Shown: in pieces, positions 42,751-53,900 of the stretch
How positions within the stretch are numbered: the first letter of the stretch is position 1
How the letters are laid out: each line of letters opens with the position of its first letter
Assembly (NCBI GenBank): GCA_036365455.1
Contig: JAWQUS010000010.1
Location: 14,764,501 to 14,828,500 of the forward strand
Length of the DNA stretch: 64,000 nt
Reading direction: 5' to 3'
From: Macrosoma leucophasiata
Lineage: Eukaryota > Arthropoda > Insecta > Lepidoptera > Hedylidae
Position numbers and translations under genes: made by a program
Notes under the pieces: generated by a model
Databases searched by the model: none
Seen by the model: only the letters and a program-made list of their open reading frames with translations
Told to the model about the DNA's origin: nothing

Positions 42751-45056
42751 TTGAATTATTTACACTTTGACGTTTTTGTTGTAAAACTATAGATACCTAC
42801 ATAACGGTTAGATATTAACAAGTATATTGTAATGTGCAAAGAAATGTTCCATTTCTAGACTATTTGCCTAGCGCTCTTAATATGAATCCATTAGCAAATA
42901 TGGAGGCAGTATTCATATTACGTTCAGTCATCTCGCAGGATTTCCTATGAAATATTATTATTATGTTATACTCGAATCATCATGCTAATGGTGTGTCCAG
43001 AATAATATGTATCATGATGCCAACATTATGACTTGTGTTGAAACCAAATTTGCATGAACTATTAAAAATGAAACATTTCAGTATTAAATATGAGTAACGT
43101 AATAAGTAAACGATGTATTCTTAGCTGTAGGCATTTCTTCTGTATCAAATGTAACAGATGCCTGGCTGCCTTTAATTTAATACGTCTCTTTATAAAATTT
43201 TGCAAAATTCTTAAATAATTTTGTAATATCCCAAGAAGGCGCTTGAATCTGATCACTGATATGAATAACTGATTTGTTATAAAACCTCTGAAAAATTTTA
43301 ACTCCTCATTTTTATTTATTAAGTATGCATCATTAAATATTTACATATTCTGAAGATTGAAATGTATGCTACTGTATTTATTTGACTTAAAATATTTGTT
43401 AGCTACATATTCATTCAAATAATTTATTATTTTTGTAAGTTGCTTATGCTATAATGATGTTATGAAACATAAGTTAAAATGTGACTTAGTGACATAGTAA
43501 ATTAGCGACGGCAAATATTCATAAAACACTTAATTAATTCGATCGAAAATTAATACACACTGAAAAACAGATAGAATACCGGTGTAGAAATATGTGTAAT
43601 TCAATTTTTTTGCCATTTTGATGTTTAGGGCATTGGTGTTTTTTTATCCCCGTTGGCTCTACGTTTAACAGAAACTACCGATATTCGTATCATCATACAA
43701 GTACCTGCGGTGAAAGGTTTCCTACTCCTAGCAAAAATCTTAGAACCACACATTGAAAGACATTGAATGATAGACATTTTATATTAGTACGTAATAAATG
43801 ATTGTTATATTATATAACGCGAACAATGTGATTTATTCGATTTCAATCGATGACACCAAATAAGTATTGATGTAGTTTTAATTTTACGTCCTAAATTTTA
43901 GGAATTTTTAATACATGCGAAAGTTTTATCAAAAAAAAATCTTAAATTCTGGGATGGATAAATTCAATTTTCCTATCCCTTACTCGTAATTGTGTGCATT
44001 AAAAATATTTGTAAGTGTCATTATAACTCAAATAACAATACTGCCATTGTATTCTGATAAATAGGTAGTAAGTATGTATACACCTCTTATCCCTAGATTT
44101 GCACCCTAGGTTTTAGTTCTAGATTTTCTCTCTATCTTAATCATTATTCATATTTAAATTGAAAAAGCGCCATTGACATTCTCTTAGTAGTCCTTTGAAA
44201 ATAAACATTATCTTCTGCATTAATGAAAAAAAAAAGATATTTTCAGATTAAATTTTATAGTTAAATTCTTCGCTTATCGAAAACGGCTACGCTTATTCAG
44301 ATATTAAAATTGGGCTTTATGATAAAAAATTAATAAATTAAATTTTTGTTACAAAATTTTCAAAATCGCTTATTTACTATCATTTTGTATGTAGTTTTTA
44401 TGCATTCCTCTATTGAACGAAACGTGACGACTTATCGTTTCTAATCCAATTTCGGACCAAAATAAGAAAATTATTTGGTAACAATTCTATTACCTACTTA
44501 AATTAAAAAATCTATGGGATGTGATTCATCTAGTGATATTTAAAGTCTTATGCATTTCTCTTGTAATTATAATAATATTACGGTCTATAGTGTAATAGGC
44601 GATATATAATACTGACAAGTAAGTAGTGTTACAATAAATAATATGGAACTATAGAACTTAGATGACACGTATTGGCGATGCAAATAAGGTAAAGAGCCGT
44701 ATTTTAAAATGTAACTGTACTCATTTTAATGAATAAATAAAAAAAAATCATTTTTTGACACACATTTTATTTCTGTTTCTCATTTTAGCATTATTATCAA
44801 GATTGTCATTTAAAAATTAATGATAGTTAATGGATTGAAACATATTGGCACTGCTTAGGGCCATACAAATAAAAACTATATCTAATTTATAAGTACTTAC
44901 CACGTGCTGGAATTCGGAAAATTCTGGATTATGAAAACTTATGATAGGCAGTTTATTGACATAATCGCAAAAGAGTCACATTAGATACATCATATTTCAT
45001 ATAACAATGATAGAAAAAAATATCAGAATTGAAACCATTTTGAAGTGAATTAATAA

Positions 45057-45201
45057 CTAAGTCTGGGTTGCACCACGATATTGTTAAAGTCATTGTAATA
45101 TTTCACATCTCTCTCTAACATAAAGAAATCTGTTAATGTTAGAGAAGGATGTGAAATGTAACAATAACTTTAACAAAAGTCGTGGTGCAACCCGGGCTTA
45201 G
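45057..45201. mobile_element. Foldback MITE, almost fully palindromic
   Basis: CTAAGTCTGGGTTGCACCACG and its inverted form at the other end enclose arms that pair through most of the 145 bases (TTGTTAAAGT / ACTTTAACAA; TTTCACATC / GATGTGAAA). Confidence 0.75.
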
Positions 45202-45586
45202 TATCACATTATGCTATGTTGCAACATTTTTAGCTCAATGGAATGAAAATGGAATTACTTACGAGTAGAATAGAATATAATAAGAAGTCATTTAAAAAAG
45301 GAATTGTGTTTATATAAACTATGATTAAGATTATTAAATAAACATTAAAGTTATTTGAGTAGAAACCAATATTATTATTGGGATGCCATCCTCTCATAAT
45401 TATGTAATCATATTTTCCTTTAATGTTATGTATAAGATACATAAAAGATGTAAAAATATTAAGTGAATGATTATTTAGAAATGTTATCATATTATGTGCA
45501 ACACTAATATGACTGCAGTTTTAAATGTATATTATGAATTTAGTAATAATAGTTCCAAACAAAAATCATTGATCAAATATTTTACA

Positions 45587-45610
45587 AAATATGGCGGCCG
45601 CCATATTTTA
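45587..45610. repeat. Perfect 24-base palindrome
   Basis: AAAATATGGCGGCCGCCATA followed by TTTT, symmetrical around GCGGCCGC, alone in AT-rich intergenic DNA. Confidence 0.6.
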
Positions 45611-46674
45611 AAATTTTAACAATTGTCAACATTGCTTTTTATTAAAAAAAACAGTATAGTTACTTACAGTGTTTGGGTCTAGATTTTTGAACAAATTGAA
45701 TGTTTTACATGGATGGATTTATCAATACATTTAAATAAGTACTTGAATTTAAATCTTCATAAAGTTGTGGTAATTTGTCTGTATAATATTGTACATAAAC
45801 AAAAACTATACTGAATATGTATTAAATGCAAAATTTCAATTATATTATTGATACTACATTGAAGGGCAGTGTCTTTGAAACGAAAATATACGAGTATTTT
45901 CTATTGTTTATTTTTAAGCCATAAGAGAAATTTTGTGAACTTTAAATGTATTAACTCATAGATTGGGAAATTATTATAACTGCATTGTTACAATATCGAT
46001 AAAAGGATTGCTTGACTAAAGGTCTGCAGCGAGTGAGCTCTTAATCCGAGCTTAGACTAAGCAATTAATTTAGTCGAGTAGTCAACATCTTTTAACTACA
46101 AAACCGCTTTCTTTTTGCTTTTAAGACCTTTTTAGTAATACTTAAAAAAAATTACGACAAGAAGTTTAGCTGCTTGAATAATAATACTTACGTGGTCCTT
46201 TTTATTCGACAAGACAAGTAGGTAATTTTGTATACCTTTCAGCATAAAATTTTACACTTGAAAAGAAAGTGTAAACTGAACCATCCTTTTCTTAAAGACA
46301 TGGAAATTTGAATTGTGGATCAACTTCATGTCTTGAGCTATTCACCGGGTAGTAGGTATCTATAGATTTAAGTTACGTATTGTAAATGTTGTAGCGGAAA
46401 TAATAACTCCTGACTGCCCTTTAATGTAAAATATGAAGATGATAGTTGAGACATAAAATATTTGTGCCAAATTATTCGTTTTTATTTAAATCCCATGTTT
46501 TGTATATTGTTGGTCACCATGAACTACAAGCATTACTACAATAACACAAACAAGCAAACAAATTACAATGATGGTAAAATTATAAAAGAGAGATAATCTA
46601 GTCAACATGTACCTTTTTGGGTAAAGCTTTTGTATAAATATAAATACGCTTAGGCATAAGCAACCTAAGTTGTT

Positions 46675-47430
46675 TACCTTTGGGTCAGAATTACGAGGTG
46701 GTACACGGACACAACTACCTATACGGACACGATAGCGCTGGATACTACCTTTCAAAAGAAAAAAAAAACAAATGCAAGGTTAAGGTAGATAATACGATGT
46801 TAGAACAGATGAATAAAAGTGTATATCTGGGATATAAGTACTTTCGTCAGGGATGGTGGGTACACCGCTGACATAGGGAGAAGGGTGCTTGCTGGCAAAT
46901 TGGAGCGTTGGGTAAGCTACTAGAATCTAGACAACTAAGCCAGCGGACTTGATTAGCCATACATAATGCTATACTTACTTCAACGCTGATATATGGAATC
47001 GAGAACCGGGTATGAAGGAAAGAGCATGAAAGTAAAATAAGTAAATTAAGCGCGGCCAAAATGAGACCATTAAGCAAAATATGCGGTGTATCGCTCACCA
47101 ATTACGTTCAATATGAAGATGTAAGAAAAAACCTTGTCTTAGCTTAGGTGTTAAAAATGAAAAATCTCTGATGGCTCGGAGATGTAAAAATGCGAATGAA
47201 TAACTAAATATATAGTGCGAATATAGATGGATACAGAGACCCATGAAGACCAAGACTGACCAGTTAGATTGAGTATATTAGTCTGAAGGCGAGGTCAAGA
47301 GTCTTAGGAATCGGATTGCATATATGAAGATAATGATGAATGTAGAAGAATCACGGGAGGTGTGTAAAGATCGGGATATTTGGTGCGCCTAACTCTACCT
47401 ACCCTGCAAGAAATTTGGCGTGAAGATACA
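46675..47430 (+). mobile_element. LINE relic of the same family as 5385-5690
   Basis: Degenerate RT C-terminal text (SVYLGYKYFRQG, then LIYGIENRV, then KMRPLSKICGVSLTN in shifting frames), followed by the same 3' segment as at 5.4 kb (GATGGCTCGGAGATG; GACCAAGACTGACC) and the tail GGCGTGAAGATACAT. Several stops and shifts. Confidence 0.7.
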
Positions 47431-47857
47431 TAGGTAATAGGAGAAACAAAAAATAAGAAAGTAGTGCCACTTAGCTGTTAAAAATTGTATATGAATGAGA
47501 TAATGGGCAAAATCGTACTGAACCGTAAATATACTTTTACAAAACTGAATAAAGTGACAAACTTGAAAGGCAAATAAACGAAGTCGTTGGTTATCCTCCG
47601 AGGATCTCGAGGTGTTCAAATAAATTGGGGACTTCCAAGATTATTACTGAAATGGACAGGGAACTCCGATTCATCCGAAGACGGACTTATTCAGACCCGA
47701 AAGGTGAAATGCGGGTAGAGAAGAAAGGAATTACATTTATCACGTGTCATTGTAATCGCTATGATTTGTAATGGTTGAATAAACACAATTAGTCATGTTA
47801 ATGCAAATCTCCCGAAATTAAAAAAATATATATCATCAAAAAATAAACCTACGACCT

Positions 47858-47935
47858 CAGGATAACCCGGATAGCCAGTCCAGGCGCTTTTTTCCGTTAT
47901 CTTGAGGTCGCAGGTACGATCCCTGCCCGAATAAT
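47858..47935 (+). repeat. tRNA-like hairpin, SINE head remnant
   Basis: ACCTACGACCTCAGGATAAC and GTTATCTTGAGGTCGCAGGT are near-perfect inverted copies around a 33-base spacer, followed by GGTACGATCCC, a near B box. It looks like a decayed tRNA-derived element. Confidence 0.45.
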
Positions 47936-47969
47936 AATCATAGGTTCCAATCAAGGACGACCCACTAAG

Positions 47970-48388
47970 TATTGATTAAACGAACTTACCAAAAGTGAAG
48001 TTCTATGACAATTATACTTCATGCTTCATCCGAAGACATTGGTGCATGCAACACATCTGCACATTTTGACCTCTGGTCTTTGTGTGGGTGTCATCACTTA
48101 ACATCAATTATATGAACTACTTGCTGTTTTGCCACTTTTATTACATTAAAAAAATTGAATTCTCAGATTACAATGTACTCACTCCAATCGAACAACGCAT
48201 GACCGAAGATGGGCCTAACCAGAGTAACCAGAGACAAAAGATACCCCACTCAAAAACTAAAATTACAAATATAGTTAACCTCAACTCAACAAGAAATAAT
48301 ATTAATCCTTGATATCAATCTTTTTTGGCGAAGCATGAAGTATAATTGTGATAGAACTTCACTTTGAACAAGTTTGTTTTATCAATAA
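47970..48388. mobile_element. Foldback element with about 58-base inverted ends and a nested family A piece
   Basis: AGTGAAGTTCTATGACAATT and CTTCATGCTTC at 47993-48026 are inverted at 48330-48364 with one mismatch in 37; weaker pairing (ATTGATTAAACGAACTT) extends outward. A family A fragment at about 48040-48150 lies inside. The ORF at 48082 is chance. Confidence 0.6.
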
Positions 48389-48949
48389 TTATTCCAACTA
48401 AAATATTATTAACCAAAAACGTTTATTCATTTAAAAAATTGATAGGTGTAAAAATTCAATTATCATTAAAATTATACGGTATAATTAACTGTCTAACTGT
48501 TGAAATTACCGTATTTATGTTTGTCCAATAATGTTCTTAAAATCTAGACAAATTAATAAAATTTTGTAGCGACCGGTATGATAATAACATTAAATTGCAT
48601 GTTAATGATCTGGCAATCTTTTTGAAATAATGGGTTGAGAGATTTATCTCGATGACATTTAGTTTTTAAGTATTCGGTGATTGAGTAAAAAAGAATGATC
48701 GAAATGTTTAAAACATCGATATATAAAATCGGTTGTGACCTCGCAGACGTTCGGACAATGACAGGAGTTTGTACAAATTGGTGTTTTATTTCAACGTAGA
48801 ACCGCTAGCATCAATTTATCATGGAAGTATCTGTTCATGGCAGGAGCTTGAGGATAAGCCGATCTTTTTTTAACATTTTGAAATGAATGTTAAATGGCGA
48901 GTTTGTTAGTGTAAACACAATTATTGTCGATTTTTATTTTTTAATAGGT

Positions 48950-49265
48950 TATGCCCGCGACCTCGTCTGCCTGTACTTTTAATCATTACAAATAGTAGCC
49001 TATACGTTGTTCCAATTTAAGTATAACCTATATATTGTAAAGCATTTTATTGGAACCTGTCTGTATATATAGGTATTATGTTCGGAGGAGGGCGCTGATT
49101 CTCGCGACACAGTATTTTATTACTTTTGCGAGTGTCAACATTTACAATTGTATACGTTGTATTGTTCCAAAAATAAATAAATTTTGTATTAAAAAAAATG
49201 TTTCGTCCAAATCCGTCCAGCAGTTTTTCAGTGAAAGAGTAAAAAACATCCATGCTCACAAATAA
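48950..49265 (+). repeat. Diverged member of the CCCGCGACxTCGTC repeat family
   Basis: GTTATGCCCGCGACCTCGTC at the left and CCGTCCAGCAGTTTTTCAGT at the right, both found in this lepidopteran repeat class. The ORFs on both strands here are shadows. Confidence 0.5.
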
Positions 49266-49555
49266 TTTTCCATTTAAATCTAATATTAGTTAAATTCAAT
49301 ATAGAATTGAAAGTAAAGATACTTTCTGTATTTGTTTAATTTTAGAAATACGTTCTTCGGATCCAAAGATCACGTTGCACTCTTGTATTGCTATTTTTAA
49401 CCGAGTTCAAAAACGAGAAGGTTCTCAATTCGGCCGGTATATTTTCTATTACTCTATTGTTTTCTAATCAGTTTAATCTTACCACTATCCGCGGTCAAAA
49501 TCTTAATTCTAAAATCATTCAGATTTTAATGTAAGAGACGAATATTTATTATATG

Positions 49556-49650
49556 ATGATACTAGTGGTAGAGTCCCAGTGAAGAGGCTCGAGAGCGTAG
49601 GCATCATCTGATTACCTATCTGTCGCAAATGGTAGTGCTCAGAACTATCG
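49556..49650 (+). repeat. Family A, 5' part only
   Basis: TGATACTAGTGGTAGAGTCC then CGCAAATGGTAGTGCTCAGA. Confidence 0.55.
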
Positions 49651-49674
49651 AGATGTTCGGCTCCTTTCGGCTTT

Positions 49675-49735
49675 CGCTCCTCACTCTCTGCCTACCCCGT
49701 TAGGAACATGGCGTGAAGATACATTTATACATACA
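49675..49735 (+). repeat. LINE 3'-tail fragment
   Basis: CTCTCTGCCTACCCCGTTAG then GGCGTGAAGATACATTTATA, the same LINE tail, with the ACAT-like end. Confidence 0.6.
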
Positions 49736-49934
49736 TTTTTATATTACAAACGGACACCAGTTTTAGAAGTAGGTACTCAACGGTGATTTACTATCTCTCC
49801 ATTTTAGTAAGTACGTAAATCCAGATACACTTTTGTTTTCTAAGCTTCCTTTTTTATGTCTTGTGTGTAGTAGCATACAGCTTACAATAATGGTTAGTAA
49901 TACCGCTTGTGTAGCTTGTAGTTGTTATAATCAA

Positions 49935-50292
49935 CTACAGACTACTAGAGATTTCAATGTAGATACGTTGCCACTCCTGAGGCCTAAGGTATTATGTATC
50001 TGTGCCGAAAATTACATTGCCGTACTTTACCACCTAACCGGAATACGACAATGCTGAACACTACCATTTAGGGGCAAGTAGATTAAGCCTGGGTGGCACC
50101 ACGACTCTTGTTAAAGTTAAAGCTATTGTAACATTTCTCATCCTGCTCTAACTTTAACAGATTTCTTTAAGTTAGAAAAGGATGTGATTTGTTATAATAA
50201 CTACGACAAAAGTCGTGGTGCAACCCAAGCTAAGTAATACGGTTGTGCCTACGCCCGCGAGCTCCGTCATTGGAGGTCGACCAACAGTAAAT
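49935..50292 (-). repeat. Family A copy interrupted by a foldback MITE
   Basis: Family A text on the minus strand (TTGCCACTCCTGAGGCCTAA; ACCATTTAGGGGCAAGTAGA) stops at about 50094 and resumes at about 50234 (TAATACGGTTGTGCCTACGC). The gap holds the MITE listed separately. Confidence 0.7.
50094..50234. mobile_element. Second copy of the foldback MITE, nested in a family A repeat
   Basis: AGCCTGGGTGGCACCACGAC and GTCGTGGTGCAACCCAAGCT ends, the same arrangement as at 45.06 kb, inserted at a TTA/TAA site in the family A copy. It is therefore younger than that copy. Confidence 0.75.
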
Positions 50293-50737
50293 ATTTTTAT
50301 TTTGATCTTAATATTCAATTTAATTACAAATTAAAAAAAAATACAAAGTACGTTGATTTTGTTTTCTAATTATAAAATGTTTACAGATTGTCAAAAAAAA
50401 AGTATAACCATTTTAAATGCAAGATTTAAATAAATACGTGTTAATATATTTTTTTATTATAATCATAATAAGGGCTCTAAATAACACTCACCTTGATCCC
50501 ATTTTGATGAGCTCGTAACATTTTGCAACATCGCGTTCATAAATATTTTATTTCAAATTCTCTTATCGTGTAATCATTTAGCATTTGGGATCCCAAATCA
50601 AATTTTACTTTTTTATAAAACAAGTTGAGATACCTTATTAACATATCTGAATGCTTTTCATTTTATCTTTAGTCTTAAAAAAGTTGTAGGGAGGGAATGA
50701 AGTCTGCATAGACGTGACATTGATATAAGTGTGACTA

Positions 50738-50742
50738 TCAGT
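50738..50742 (+). promoter_or_regulatory. Possible arthropod initiator (TCAGT) upstream of the MINPP-like gene
   Basis: TCAGT, the arthropod initiator consensus, lies 20 bases before the ATG at 50762. A TATAAG string at about 50723 is closer than usual for a TATA box. The short leader is plausible for a small secreted insect protein, but this is only a positional match. Confidence 0.3.
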
Positions 50743-50761
50743 GGTGACTTAAAACTGCAAA

Positions 50762-50927
50762 ATGAAGTACCTTGTAGTTCTAGCATTTATCTTTTCTTTC
50801 ATAAATTATACAATGTCATCCTCGTACTGTTACTGGAACTCTGGATGTCCTTATAAATATTATTCAAGCAAAACTCTTTACGATTCGGTAAGGGGCGATA
50901 TACGGGACTCTATCGTAAAGTTAGAAG
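50762..50927 (+). CDS. MINPP1-like exon 1 (signal peptide, N-terminus)
   Basis: Starts at ATG with MKYLVVLAFIFSFINYT, a typical signal peptide (cleavage likely after about residue 18). The mature N-terminus SSYCYWNSGCPYKYYSSKT resembles the Cys-containing start of insect MINPP1-like proteins. It ends TTAGAAG/GTATGT in phase 1. The intron after it (50928-51516) is partly an ACAG-tailed repeat. Confidence 0.8.
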
Positions 50928-53900
50928 GTATGTTGAATTATATTTTACTACTAGCTGTGCCCGCGACTCCGTCCGCGTGAGAATTTATGATTGTTCAGTA
51001 TCTACCCGGACAAATTCGTGGGCTCAGCTAGTATAAAGCCTAGTAGCCTAAGTTACTTCTTATTACATAAGCTATCTGCCAGTGAAAGTCAAACACACAA
51101 ACAGACAGACAAAATTTTTAAAAAATGTTGTTTTGGCATATGTACCGTGTATAAATACATATGCATTTAGTAAAATGCAGTTATTTTTATATTACAAACA
51201 GACACTCCAATTTAATTTATTTGTATAGATTTGCTGACGCGGCAAACGTCGTTCTGCCTACAATAATGTTGAATTGAAGCCATAATCTTCGAAACCTGCT
51301 GTTAGCATAGCTTATTGCAAACAAATTAAAAGAAAAAAAACTATAGGTTAAGTATCTGGTTTTTTAGGTAGAGCATGGGCTAACCGGGTCGTCTGATAAT
51401 GCTGAACACTACCACTTACTTGTTCCTACGATACGATAAGAAAAAATTCTATCTCTTTCTTTTTTAATTTTATATTGATCATGTTTATGGGTTTTCCTTT
51501 TCAATAACAATAACAGGTTGCGAACCAGTTAGCATATGGGGTATATACAAAAATGGCAAATCTTATCCCAATACCAAAGTAGTGAAAGACATGAAAGAAG
51601 CAATTAACATCAAAAACTTTGTTATATCAAGTTATCAGAACGGTCGCAGTTCACTATGCGCTCAAGATGTAGAAAATTTACAACATTGGAAGATGGATGC
51701 AAAGTTATTCAGTGAAGATTATCACATAACTAAAGAAGGTTATCAAGAAATGCTAGGCGTCGGGAAGCGCTTGAAAGAGGCTTTTCCTGAGTTACTGGGA
51801 AATATTAAAGATGGCAGTTACACCTTTCGCCCGGGCTCCGGTGCATTATTAAAAGATGGCATCGAAGCTATTGTGAAGGGATTCGGTGTAAGGAATCTTA
51901 GAGTGGAGAAAGCGAACACTAAAAATGATATTTTGACAGTAAGTAGAAAAAATACATTAAACGCTTACCTGCCTGCTGCGGCAATTTGCACAGTATTGCA
52001 GCAGTCGGTAGGAGTCAAGTTATGTTGTTGCATGATGACCCCACCGCCTCTATTGGAGGAGAAATCAACCGCGATCGTCAATTCACATGCCAAGGCATAT
52101 TCTCCCTTGATGACACAAAACATTATTTTAGGTTAAGGTCAGGGAAGTAGTGGACGTCTTCGATTGAAGTGATGAACTTTGTGATTTCAATTTTATATCG
52201 ACAAAAAGGTATGAACTAGGCAAAAATAAATATAATACTGTAGTCTACAAACATCTACATGAAACCAGAGATTTCAATGTAGATGCTTTGCAACTCCTGA
52301 AGCCTATGGTGTTACGCCTCTGTGTCGGAAATTATAGACCCGTACTTGACCACCTGATTAGAACACGATGATGCTGAACACTACCATTTAGCGGCAAGTA
52401 GATTAGGTAATACGGTGGCGCCTACTCCATCACTGGGGCTCTACCACCAGTAGTATATATACAAACGTGCTGAAATTAACGAATTACCTGAAATATGAGA
52501 GCGATTCTATAAGTGGTGTTTGGATTTTCAGCAATGGATGCCAAACGAGACAATAAATAACGAAATTCAGGCATTAATTCCTAAAAGGATCAACAGTGGT
52601 TAGTTTTTAACAAAAATGTTGAGCTCAACCTAAGAGCCGATAAAATATAAGTAATATGAAATTTCCCGTTCAACAAGTTCGAAATAAAACGCAGAAATTA
52701 CGTTGAACTTTTTTGATTTCATTCCATTCAATATGAACTAACTTTTCCCGACCCCAAAAGTTTAAACAGATAGTGTGTAGAGTTCGTTGTGAAGAATTTT
52801 TAACTGGTTTTTAATTTGGTTTTCAATTATACAAAGGAAACGTTTTACATTTTAAATGTTTAAAAAACTATATTACCTACTAGATCATTTTTTATAAAAA
52901 ATGTCATATTCGTGTTGATATAGTAATGTAATTCACACTTGTAAATTATATGATTCAATTAACTTAATTAAACGAATTGATTAGAAGCGAAATTTTATTT
53001 ATTAGATAGAAAATGAAAGCAATATTTTATTAAATCCATTATTCGCTTGAGAAAGATGAATAAATTTTGAAGATGTATTATAAAGATAGGAAGGCATCTT
53101 AGAAATTATGCCCCGAGATAAGGCAATTAAATTTAATTTAACGTGAATTACAGTGCAATATATTTTTATAATTAATTTTTACGCTAATCTGGGGTTTAGA
53201 TGACAACTAAATTGCAAGTAACTTTATAAAATGATTATTTTGCACGGTTTATTAATAAATTCTTATTTTTTCACTAGTGCTTCATATATTTGATTTCTTT
53301 ATTACCAATATTTGAAGTTAATACGTTATTGTCAATGATTTCGTGCAATTGTAATGATAATACACAGTTTTATTTTGGACTTTTTAAATATTTGTTTACT
53401 AAAGTAAACCCAATTAATCTTTCAGCCATATTTGACTTGTAATAAATACCAAAATGAAGTCTACAAAAACCCAGCTGTATATGAGGAATCAAACAAATAT
53501 CTATCAACATCTGATTATCTCGCGGTAAGATTATATTATTTAATAATACCTACTAACGATGCTGTAGAAATAAGTTAATATGTGATGAATTAAAAAATGA
53601 CTACGGAAAACTGGTGTAACGAATTTATCTCGCGTATCGTTACTGGTCCTGCAAAAAGTCATTTTGTGTTTGATGTTATATTTGTCATTAAATAGTATGT
53701 ATCCTCTATCACGCCAAGTCTCTTACGGGGTAGGCAGAATTTTAGTTCCTCCATATAAATATGGACACCGCATTATCATGGCTTGTTTTGATGTGTCAAC
53801 TTTTCTCAAATAGGAGTTTTTTTTTACATATCTATATACAAATATCCTTGTATTCCCTTGACAACAGACATATGGAGATTGTTTTTTGTTTAGATTAAGT

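Larger units (their letters stand above)
42004..50730. other. Intergenic region between Nmdar2 and the MINPP-like gene
   Basis: AT-rich DNA with two MITEs, a palindrome, a LINE relic, a foldback element and several repeat fragments. In 42760-45050, 45210-46670 and 48390-48940 nothing was recognised apart from A- and T-rich runs. The small ORFs on both strands show no recognisable family text. Confidence 0.6.

Noticed and set aside
51940..52136. Continuation of the MINPP-like ORF past 51938
   Set aside because: A good donor ACA/GTAAGT lies at 51938 and the text after it does not fit the family, whereas exon 3 at 53426 does.
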